DNA of 64,000 bases, taken from contig JAGLGM010000001.1 in assembly GCA_023144035.1 (NCBI GenBank), positions 199,422 through 263,421 on the forward strand. The letters are read 5' to 3'. The position numbers and the translations under genes are program-made. Position 1 is the stretch's first letter. The number at the start of each line of letters is the position of its first letter. Of the stretch, positions 46,217 through 53,522 are shown in pieces. The notes under the pieces were generated by a model that saw only the letters and a list, made by a program, of their open reading frames with translations, did not search any database and was not told the DNA's origin. This stretch comes from Candidatus Pacearchaeota archaeon (GTDB lineage: Archaea; Nanobdellota; Nanobdellia; Pacearchaeales; GW2011-AR1).

Positions 46217-48039
46217 GTGAAAAAGATATCTAACCCTTTAGTTTCAAATAACATATAATTTTCTTGTAATTGGTCTAAAGAAGTTGGTTCTAGTAAACTT
46301 TCTGCATTTATTTCAATTGTATTAGAATTTTGTAATTGATAATCTGTAATATAATAAACTTCTTTTCCTCCTCCTGCCAAAGCACTTGAAACAATTTGAG
46401 AAGGAAGAGTTATTTCAAAACATTTTTCTTGTGTTAATCCTACAATTCCTCCAATTCCAGATTTTGGCATTTCTATACATTCTTCATAAGTTGATTCTTC
46501 TAACTCTAAAGAAGAGTCTTGATAAATATAAACATTAATATCATAATCTCCTTCACTTAATTCAACTGTTTTAGTGTCTGGATAAACAATTGTTTTTGTT
46601 AAATCCTCTGAAACAAAACTAATTATTGCTTCACCATTATAAGAATTCCAGTCTAATTTTAAATCAACATTTCGCTCATAAATTCTATCCATTTCAATAT
46701 AAACACCTTCAGATTCAATTACAGAATAAAGATATTTTGTTTCTTCAAATCCGTCTGCTTTAGCAACAATATATCCATTTATACATTGTGGAAATTCTGA
46801 TTCTAAAACTCCGTTTGAAGAAGTTTCTCCAATTAAACAAGTATTTCCAAAACACTCATAAGAAATTTCTGCTTGAACAGGAATTAAATTAGAATCATAC
46901 ATATTAACTTCAACTAAAGTATTTTTATAGTTACAAAATTCAGTATCTGTATAATCCACAGCCTCTCCTTCCAAAGATTCTCGAGGATTATTTCCTTTAA
47001 TAATTACAGCCATTGGAAATTGAAAAATTTCTTCACCATCATAAACTTGAACTAATACAGGATATTTTATATCATATACATAATGATATGAAACATAACA
47101 AAATCCTAAAACACCTAAACCTGCTTGATTTCCAACAGGATTTGCAATCATTAATGCTCCTTCAGAAGGATTTACTTCAAAATTATGAGGCCAATTTTGA
47201 GAAGTTAAAAATCTTACATCTTCATTTACAGGTAAATCAACTACAAAATAATCTTTAGCTTCTCCTTTTGATTTTAGAGCCATAGTATTTATTTCAATTG
47301 CTTCATATAAATCATCAAAAACTTCTTCAGCATTCCAAACTTTTGGCGAACAACTTAATTCAACCCCATCAACAGGAGCATAAAGTCTCAAAGTATCAAT
47401 AGAATATTCTTCTAAAAACAATTGACTTTGCTCTTCATCATAAACTTTTATAGCAGAATCATAAAGTTTTCCTAACTTAGAATTAACTACCACATCATGA
47501 TTATTAACTAAAGCAATTTCATCGCCTTTTTCAATTGTTAAATCCATTTTTAAATTAATCTCAATTTCACTATTTTGTATTTCAATACTTGCTTTTGGAT
47601 CTTCAGAATAAATTACATATCCTGAATCATAATAAGCATCAAAAGAACATTCAGATATTCTTTGTTCTATAAATCCCTCTAATTCCTCTTCCATATTTTT
47701 TTTAGAAGGAATTTGTTCTTTCTCTATATTATTTCCAGAAACATAATACCAATAAGGAATTGGATTTCCTAAAAAATTAAGTTGAGATGAAAAAGGCATA
47801 TAAGCAGAACCAGGTTCAAATTCAGGCATTTCAATATATCCTCCTTGACTCATTAAAATATTTGCTCCAACTAAAGTATCTTCTTCTAAACAAGATAAAA
47901 AAGAATTATAAATAGGTTGCATAGAAACTGGAATATTTGAAACTGAAATTTTATCTCTAAATATAAAAAAACCTGCAACTGCTGCAACAATTATTATTGC
48001 AAGAATTATAAAAATAGTTACTTGTGCTTTTTTATTCAT
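46213..48039 (-). CDS. Pilin-like N-terminally anchored surface protein (608 aa)
   Basis: MNKKAQVTIFIILAIIIVAAVAGFFIF class III signal/anchor-like N-terminus; 4 nt overlap with the downstream giant gene. Confidence 0.7.
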   Translation of the reverse strand: MNKKAQVTIFIILAIIIVAAVAGFFIFRDKISVSNIPVSMQPIYNSFLSCLEEDTLVGANILMSQGGYIEMPEFEPGSAYMPFSSQLNFLGNPIPYWYYVSGNNIEKEQIPSKKNMEEELEGFIEQRISECSFDAYYDSGYVIYSEDPKASIEIQNSEIEINLKMDLTIEKGDEIALVNNHDVVVNSKLGKLYDSAIKVYDEEQSQLFLEEYSIDTLRLYAPVDGVELSCSPKVWNAEEVFDDLYEAIEINTMALKSKGEAKDYFVVDLPVNEDVRFLTSQNWPHNFEVNPSEGALMIANPVGNQAGLGVLGFCYVSYHYVYDIKYPVLVQVYDGEEIFQFPMAVIIKGNNPRESLEGEAVDYTDTEFCNYKNTLVEVNMYDSNLIPVQAEISYECFGNTCLIGETSSNGVLESEFPQCINGYIVAKADGFEETKYLYSVIESEGVYIEMDRIYERNVDLKLDWNSYNGEAIISFVSEDLTKTIVYPDTKTVELSEGDYDINVYIYQDSSLELEESTYEECIEMPKSGIGGIVGLTQEKCFEITLPSQIVSSALAGGGKEVYYITDYQLQNSNTIEINAESLLEPTSLDQLQENYMLFETKGLDIFFT

Positions 48040-48166
48040 TTTCTACCTCCAAACCAAGTTTTTTCTTGATTAAATCAATAATTTCTGTATTAATATCTTT
48101 TTTAATAGATTCTTTAAATTTTTTCCAAAGTTTCTCATCCTCTATAAGAAGTAAATATTTTTTCAT
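48032..48166 (-). CDS. Candidate 44-aa small protein
   Basis: Manual translation MKKYLLLIEDEKLWKKFKESIKKDINTEIIDLIKKKLGLEVENE*; overlaps the start of the pilin-like gene by 8 nt. Confidence 0.45.
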   Translation of the reverse strand: MKKYLLLIEDEKLWKKFKESIKKDINTEIIDLIKKKLGLEVENE

Positions 48167-48299
48167 ATATGTTATCCTCTCTCTTTTAAGAAAATTTTAA
48201 TATATAAATGTTTCTTAATAATTTATTTAGTTACTAAGTAAGTTAGTAAGTATTAGTCCTTTTATGTTATAAATAGTTAAAATAATAATTTATAAAAAA

Positions 48300-48506
48300 T
48301 TAATAATGAAAATTCATTTTTCGAACCTTACTTACTCTAAAATAATTAATTGCTCCAAGAATTATTAAGATAGCTCCAACTAAAATAATCCATTTATCTA
48401 ATTGAGTTATAAACTCTGGAAAAATTATAAATCCTAAAGATAAATTAAGAAAATATAATCCAAATACAAGATATACTAAAAACCCTATAAAAGCCCCTTT
48501 TTTCAT
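48300..48506 (-). CDS. Small two-TM membrane protein
   Basis: 68 aa; DKWIILVGAILIILGAINYFRVSK resembles the 12487-12705 product. Confidence 0.5.
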   Translation of the reverse strand: MKKGAFIGFLVYLVFGLYFLNLSLGFIIFPEFITQLDKWIILVGAILIILGAINYFRVSKVRKMNFHY

Positions 48507-48564
48507 AATTATAATTATAAATCAACATATTTAAATATTTCTGGAAATAAAAAGAAATAAGGTT

Positions 48565-48808
48565 TATCAGACATAACCTTATTAAAGAAAAATTTGATAA
48601 AATGGTTGTCTATCAGGCATGACCTTATCTTAAAGGAAAGTTTGGTAAGAATGGTTGTCTATCAGACATAACCTTATTAAAGAAAAATTTGGTAAGAATG
48701 GTTGTCTATCAGACATAACCTTATTAAAGAAAAATTTGGTAAGAATGGTTGTCTATCAGGCATGACCTTATCTTAAAGGAAAGTTTGGTAAAGAAAACCT
48801 TGGTTGTC
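48565..48808 (+). repeat. Tandem array of five promoter-like 46-55 bp repeats upstream of tRNA-Val
   Basis: Units 48565-48610, 48611-48659, 48660-48706, 48707-48753, 48754-48808; each begins tatcag[a/g]cat[a/g]acctta and ends ggttgtc. Confidence 0.95.
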
Positions 48809-48813
48809 TTTAC

Positions 48814-48885
48814 GGTCCTGTAGTCCAATGGCTAAGACATATCCTTGACTTGGATAAAACCCAAGTTCGATTCTTGGCAGGACCA
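48814..48885 (+). tRNA. tRNA-Val (anticodon GAC)
   Basis: GGTCCTG/CAGGACC acceptor; TATCC-TTGACTT-GGATA; T-loop TTCGATT. Confidence 0.93.
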
Positions 48886-48959
48886 TTTCAACTTCCTTAT
48901 TAAGGACAAGGCGAAGTTGGGAACCTTTTTAAACCCGATTTCTCTTTTCAATTTATAAA

Positions 48960-49277
48960 ATGAAACTCCCAAAGACAACAAATAGATTTTGTCCTTATTG
49001 TAAGAAAAAAACAGAGCAAAAAATTAAAGTAGTTTCAACCGGAGGTAAAAGAGGAACTTTAACAAGAGGTTCATTATCAAGAGCTAAAAAAAGAGGACTT
49101 AATAGAGGAATAGGTAATAAAGGAAAATGGGGTTCAAAACCAGCTGTTTCAAAATTCAAAAGAAAAGCAAAAACAACTAAAAAGACAAATATAATGTATA
49201 CTTGTAAAGAATGTGAAAAATCTAAGTATCGTGCTTCAAAAAGAAATAAAAGGACAAGTAAAGTAGTTCAAGAATGA
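48960..49277 (+). CDS. rpl44e: Ribosomal protein eL42 (L44e)
   Basis: MKLPKTTNRFCPYCKKKTEQK...KRGLNRGIGNKGKWGSKPA...CKECEKS. Confidence 0.92.
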   Translation: MKLPKTTNRFCPYCKKKTEQKIKVVSTGGKRGTLTRGSLSRAKKRGLNRGIGNKGKWGSKPAVSKFKRKAKTTKKTNIMYTCKECEKSKYRASKRNKRTSKVVQE

Positions 49278-49295
49278 TTATCAACCATGAGTACA

Positions 49296-49341
49296 AATTA
49301 AGGGGAAAGTTTAATAAAGAAAACCGGAGGTTGTCTTTATA
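49296..49341 (+). promoter_or_regulatory. Promoter/leader of rps3ae related to the tRNA-Val repeats
   Basis: ggggaaagtttaataaagaaaaccggaggttgtctttat vs repeat 5 aggaaagtttggtaaagaaaaccttggttgtctttac; TATA-like tttaataaa. Confidence 0.6.
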
Positions 49342-49905
49342 ATGGCAAAAGCAAAAAGAAAAAAAAGGTTTTTTGATGTTGATATACCTATTATTAGGAA
49401 AGAAACTCAATTACAAGGATATGAAATTAAAGATCTAGATGGAAGATTAATCAAATATGATTTAACAAGAACTTTAAAAGGAAAAAGTTTACTCCTTCAA
49501 TTAAAAGTAAAAGTTGAAGGTGATAAAGCAACTTCTGTTCCTAGAGAATTAAAATTACTCCCGTATTACTTAAGAAGGATGATGAGGAAAGGAACAAATT
49601 ATGTAGAAGATTCTTTTTCTACAGATTGTGAAAACGCTCAAATAAGAATAAAACCCTTTCTTATAACTAGAAGAAAAGTATCAAGAGCTGTTAGAAAAGC
49701 TCTAAGAGAAAAAGCAAAAGAAGAATTAATAAAATACGCTAAAACAAAGGATTCTTCAACACTCTTTGAAGAAATTCTAAAAAATCAACTTCAAAAAGAA
49801 TTAAGTTTAAAGTTAAAGAAAATATATCCTTTATCTCTTTGTGAAATTAGGATTTTAAAGGTAGAAAAAGAATTTGAGCAAAAAAAAGAAGTTAAGCAAG
49901 AATAA
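49342..49905 (+). CDS. rps3ae: Ribosomal protein eS1 (S3Ae)
   Basis: KKRFFDVDIPII, GRLIKYDLTRTLKGKS, RRMMRKGTNYVEDSF. Confidence 0.9.
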   Translation: MAKAKRKKRFFDVDIPIIRKETQLQGYEIKDLDGRLIKYDLTRTLKGKSLLLQLKVKVEGDKATSVPRELKLLPYYLRRMMRKGTNYVEDSFSTDCENAQIRIKPFLITRRKVSRAVRKALREKAKEELIKYAKTKDSSTLFEEILKNQLQKELSLKLKKIYPLSLCEIRILKVEKEFEQKKEVKQE

Positions 49906-49916
49906 CTATCTAATTT

Positions 49917-50273
49917 TTATCTAATAGAATTAATTAAATCTGTTTCAGAGCTTTGATTATTATAATCTTTATATAAATGAAACCCTTGTTTAAACTTACT
50001 CAAAGATTTTGAAAGATATCTCTCTCCTATAATTAACAATTTTTCTGGTTCAGTTATTTTATTGCTACCTCGAACATATGTCCCATGAATTGTAAAATAA
50101 GGATTTCCCACTCCATCAATTTTTATTCCAATTGAACATTTTTCTTGAACATGGCGAGAATCTGCATCAAAAATTTCTGCACCTTTCTCTGGAATAAATT
50201 TAAAATTTTCTTTGGCAATATCCAATACTTCTTCAAGAAAATTTATTTTCTCTTTCCTATCTATTATTTCCAT
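49917..50273 (-). CDS. Hypothetical protein
   Basis: 118 aa ORF. Confidence 0.5.
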   Translation of the reverse strand: MEIIDRKEKINFLEEVLDIAKENFKFIPEKGAEIFDADSRHVQEKCSIGIKIDGVGNPYFTIHGTYVRGSNKITEPEKLLIIGERYLSKSLSKFKQGFHLYKDYNNQSSETDLINSIR

Positions 50274-50368
50274 ATTTTTGTGTCCCCTCTATTATATTTA
50301 AATAAGATGGTTCTTTAAAATATATTTAACAACAAATCTTTTAAACTAAATAATTCTCATAATCTTAT

Positions 50369-50465
50369 GCCTGTGTAGCTCAGTGGTAGAGCAATTGCCT
50401 TGTATTTTGATAATAAAATTTAACAAGAGAGCAATAGGTCGGGAGTTCAAATCTCTCCGCAGGCT
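50369..50465 (+). tRNA. tRNA-Thr (anticodon TGT) with ~25-nt intron
   Basis: GCCTGTG/CGCAGGC; GCTC/GAGC; ATTGC-CTTGTA/intron 50405-50429/A-GCAAT; T-loop TTCAAAT. Confidence 0.92.
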
Positions 50466-50507
50466 TTACACCTTTTCCTCTACTTTTGGGGGCTTTTTTT
50501 ATTTTAG

Positions 50508-50594
50508 GCGTTGTCCGGAGTTTAAAAATTCTCAAGGTAAATTATAAAAATTTTCAAAGTTTTTACGTGTAAGAAAATCCATTCCGGACAACAC
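50508..50594. mobile_element. Candidate 87-bp MITE-like element
   Basis: 12-bp TIRs (gcgttgtccgga / tccggacaacac, 11/12) flanked by perfect 10-bp direct repeats tttattttag at 50498-50507 and 50595-50604. Confidence 0.65.
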
Positions 50595-50638
50595 TTTATT
50601 TTAGATAACTTTTTAAAAGATTAAATCTAGTTTAAGGT

Positions 50639-51031
50639 ATGTATAAGAAATTGTCAAAAAAATATAAATCTATTTTTTGGTTGATAAATATATTTTTGTT
50701 AGTATTATTGATTTATTCTATAACTCTCATCCCTTCTGCAAATATATATGAGTTAATTATTGCTGGATTGGGCTGGGTTTATATTTTTGGAACAATTATT
50801 GCTTGGTTTAATATGATGCCAGATTTTTTTATTATGAAGAAGAAATTGTGGATAAAAACATTTTCGATTATTGCTATAATTGGAATAGTTGCCGCAATAA
50901 TTTTAAATATAGTTTTTAATGTTACTAGATTATCTCAGGCGATTCCAATTACTATAATTCCAGCTGTGATTGTAATTGCTTATTTTATTATTGTTTTAAT
51001 AAGGGTAAGTAAGAATAAAATAATTTTATAG
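50639..51031 (+). CDS. Polytopic membrane protein, unknown function
   Basis: 130 aa, ~4 TM. Confidence 0.6.
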   Translation: MYKKLSKKYKSIFWLINIFLLVLLIYSITLIPSANIYELIIAGLGWVYIFGTIIAWFNMMPDFFIMKKKLWIKTFSIIAIIGIVAAIILNIVFNVTRLSQAIPITIIPAVIVIAYFIIVLIRVSKNKIIL

Positions 51032-51122
51032 GTTTTGTTCCACTTCAAATGAAGGAACAAAAACTGAGACAAAAATTTTTAATTTTCAGTTCAGGCTTTT
51101 TAAATTAAAAGAGGTAATAAAT

Positions 51123-51275
51123 ATGACTAAATGGTCTTCAAACCAAATTCAAGGAATTTTATTGTTAATAGCTGCTGTTCTTTTATTTGTAAGCATACCT
51201 TTTATAGATGGAAGAACAATTGGAGCAATTATAATAATAGCTATTGCTATCTATAACTTATTTAGAAAAAAATAA
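51123..51275 (+). CDS. Small hydrophobic protein (50 aa)
   Basis: Manual translation MTKWSSNQIQGILLLIAAVLLFVSIPFIDGRTIGAIIIIAIAIYNLFRKK*; below the ORF-track cutoff. Confidence 0.5.
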   Translation: MTKWSSNQIQGILLLIAAVLLFVSIPFIDGRTIGAIIIIAIAIYNLFRKK

Positions 51276-51278
51276 AAT

Positions 51279-51344
51279 TTATCTTGGTGCTCTTAACTTT
51301 ACAGCAGTTCCATTATGCGAAGCGACTGTGTCTGCGAGAATCTG
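51279..51344 (-). pseudogene. C-terminal remnant of a YbjQ-like gene
   Basis: Encodes ...NGTAVKLRAPR* next to intact YbjQ ending YGTAVKLR*; shared DNA acagcagttccat. Confidence 0.55.
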
Positions 51345-51362
51345 AACTTGTTCAGTGGAACA

Positions 51363-51686
51363 TTACCTAAGTTTAACAGCAGTTCCATAAGCTAACATTT
51401 CAGAAGCACCTTGCATTATCATAGAAGTCATAAATCTCATCCCAATAATTGCATCTGCACCTAAATCAATTGCTTCATTAACCATTCTATTAAAGGCTTC
51501 ATCTCTTGCATTAGTTGTCATATCAGTGTATGTTTTAATTTCTCCACCAATCATATTCTTAAATCCTGCACCAATATCTCTTCCAATATTTCTAGCACGT
51601 ACAGTATTTCCTTTAACAACTCCTAAAACTTGAACAACCTGTGCTCCAGAAATTTCATTACCTGTTGTTACAATAACTTCACTCAT
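51363..51686 (-). CDS. YbjQ/DUF74 family protein
   Basis: EVIVTTGNEISGAQVVQVLGVVKGNTVRARNIGRDIGAGFKNMIGGEIKTYT...DLGADAIIGMRF. Confidence 0.92.
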   Translation of the reverse strand: MSEVIVTTGNEISGAQVVQVLGVVKGNTVRARNIGRDIGAGFKNMIGGEIKTYTDMTTNARDEAFNRMVNEAIDLGADAIIGMRFMTSMIMQGASEMLAYGTAVKLR

Positions 51687-51880
51687 TTTGATTTTTTACC
51701 TCCTCGCTTTTTAATTGGCTCAACTACATCTTCCCTCTTATTTAAAAGTATAACAATTCCAATAACTAAAAGAGGCAATCCATAAATTAAAATAAAAAGT
51801 TCTACAAAAAAAGAAATAACTGTTAAAACTAATCCTACAATTATAAAAATTATTCCCATGATTAATTGACTTAAATGCAT
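51683..51880 (-). CDS. Small membrane protein
   Basis: 65 aa, two TM, 4 nt overlap with ybjQ-like gene. Confidence 0.55.
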   Translation of the reverse strand: MHLSQLIMGIIFIIVGLVLTVISFFVELFILIYGLPLLVIGIVILLNKREDVVEPIKKRGGKKSK

Positions 51881-51914
51881 AAAAAAAATAGATAAAATTC
51901 CTTAATAAAAGTAT

Positions 51915-52469
51915 CTATTTCTCAACAATTTCTGCCTTATTATCACTAATTAATATTTTTGATATTTCTTTTGGAATATTTGCTACTTGACCTTTTTCAA
52001 AAGGACCCATTTTCCCACCTTCTAAATCCATAAACTCTTCAACATTATCTATAAAAACAACTAATTCATTTTTTGTAACTTCTTGCTTACCTCCACTCAA
52101 AATTTCTCCAACTCTTTTATCAGAAAAATCAATACATTTCATTAATTCCTCAAATAAATCTTTTTCAAAATTAAACATATTCTCAAAATCTTGTTTTGAA
52201 ATACCTGTTTCAGCTGCAATTAACACTAAATCTAAAATTTTCTTTCTTCTTCTTAACATCAACTCTTTAAATAAAGTTCTAGCATTTTCCAATTGCTTTT
52301 TAGTCTTCATAATCACATCTGAAAAATCATCATCTTGTTTTGCAGCAATCTCTCTCTTCTCCCTTAAATAATTGGCAACTTCTTCTACAAAATTTTTTGA
52401 AATTGGTTGCAATTGAGTAGAATACCTTTCTTTTCTTGCTGCTTCATAAATATCATTATAAGTTATCAT
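51915..52469 (-). CDS. GINS complex subunit (Gins51/15-like)
   Basis: MITYNDIYEAARKERYSTQLQPISKNFVEEVANYLREKRE...; C-terminal B-domain-like FIDNVEEFMDLEGGKMGPFEKGQVANIPKEISKILI. Confidence 0.8.
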   Translation of the reverse strand: MITYNDIYEAARKERYSTQLQPISKNFVEEVANYLREKREIAAKQDDDFSDVIMKTKKQLENARTLFKELMLRRRKKILDLVLIAAETGISKQDFENMFNFEKDLFEELMKCIDFSDKRVGEILSGGKQEVTKNELVVFIDNVEEFMDLEGGKMGPFEKGQVANIPKEISKILISDNKAEIVEK

Positions 52470-53071
52470 TTTAAATATTCTGGAATAGGAAATTTATTAT
52501 ATTCAGAAAATAAATTCTTTTTATATACTAAACGAGAAAAACACTCGGCAGTTAATTTACAATCTTCTAAGGCATTATGTGCTCCTCTATTATCTTGCAT
52601 ACCACAAAACTCTAAAATATTTTTCAAGTCCATATCACTATGGTCTTTATCTATTAAAAACTCCTTATTTAACTGGAAATATTTCAAAGAAGCAATACTA
52701 TGCAAATCATATGCTCTTTTATGCAAAGGAATTTCTAACCCATATTTTCTCGCTTTAACCCAAATAAAACCTAAATCAAATTGAGGATGTTGACAAATAC
52801 AATTTTTTAATTTTTTATCTTTACACCAATTAAAAAAATTAATTATCAATTGTTTTTGAGATTGTTTTGAATTATCTCTTAAATTTTCTTCTTTTTTTCC
52901 AATAACTTCTAAAACAGGCTTAGATACTCTAGAATCTAAAATTTGATCTTCATTATCTATTCTACCTTCTTCTAAAAACTCTTCACCAGTATCTAAATCA
53001 ATTGCTCCAATTTGCCAAATACCACATTTTACAAAATCTAGCCCACTTGTTTCAATGTCTAAAACTATCAT
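52466..53071 (-). CDS. DnaQ-like 3'-5' exonuclease
   Basis: MIVLDIETSGLDF, CQHPQFDLGFI, RGAHNALEDCKLTAECF. Confidence 0.85.
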   Translation of the reverse strand: MIVLDIETSGLDFVKCGIWQIGAIDLDTGEEFLEEGRIDNEDQILDSRVSKPVLEVIGKKEENLRDNSKQSQKQLIINFFNWCKDKKLKNCICQHPQFDLGFIWVKARKYGLEIPLHKRAYDLHSIASLKYFQLNKEFLIDKDHSDMDLKNILEFCGMQDNRGAHNALEDCKLTAECFSRLVYKKNLFSEYNKFPIPEYLK

Positions 53072-53121
53072 AAAATTCAAAACAAAGAGTAGCTTTTAAT
53101 AATTGCTATAATAGAAAGATA

Positions 53122-53520
53122 TTATCTACCTTGCCAAAGAATAGATGCTGAAAGAGAAACTTTAAAATCAAGTTTAGACATCTTAGAATTAAGAAATTTT
53201 GCTGTTTTCTTATTAATAAATTTTTCTTTATGTAATCTTTGAATAATCCATTTTAAGAAAGAAAGAAAATCATTAGTAAAAAAAGTTGCTTTTTCTTTCT
53301 TAGCTACTTCTCTAAAAAATTTTTCAAGAACTTTCAAATCATTATCAAATAAAACAGGGTATTGAGGCAACTTCTTCAATATCATCTCATCTAAAACTTT
53401 AACTTTTTCTTTATATTTAAGAGATTTTTTATCTTTCTCGAGAAACATTTCTAATTCAGATCTTTTAAAATATAATTTCACAAAAGATTTCATAAAATTT
53501 TTATCTTTTTGGTTTACCAT
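53122..53520 (-). CDS. Hypothetical protein
   Basis: 132 aa ORF adjacent to apgM. Confidence 0.45.
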   Translation of the reverse strand: MVNQKDKNFMKSFVKLYFKRSELEMFLEKDKKSLKYKEKVKVLDEMILKKLPQYPVLFDNDLKVLEKFFREVAKKEKATFFTNDFLSFLKWIIQRLHKEKFINKKTAKFLNSKMSKLDFKVSLSASILWQGR

Positions 53521-53522
53521 TA

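Noticed and set aside
47013-47258. + strand 81-aa ORF
   Set aside because: Antisense to the pilin-like gene, His/Leu-rich artefact
48565-48808. CRISPR array interpretation of the five tandem repeats
   Set aside because: Units are contiguous with no unique spacers, vary in length and end in a promoter-like region before tRNA-Val; no cas genes seen
51036-51362. 9-bp inverted repeat tgttccact/agtggaaca around the 50-aa ORF as transposon ends
   Set aside because: Too short and no flanking duplication; likely coincidence or a local terminator hairpin
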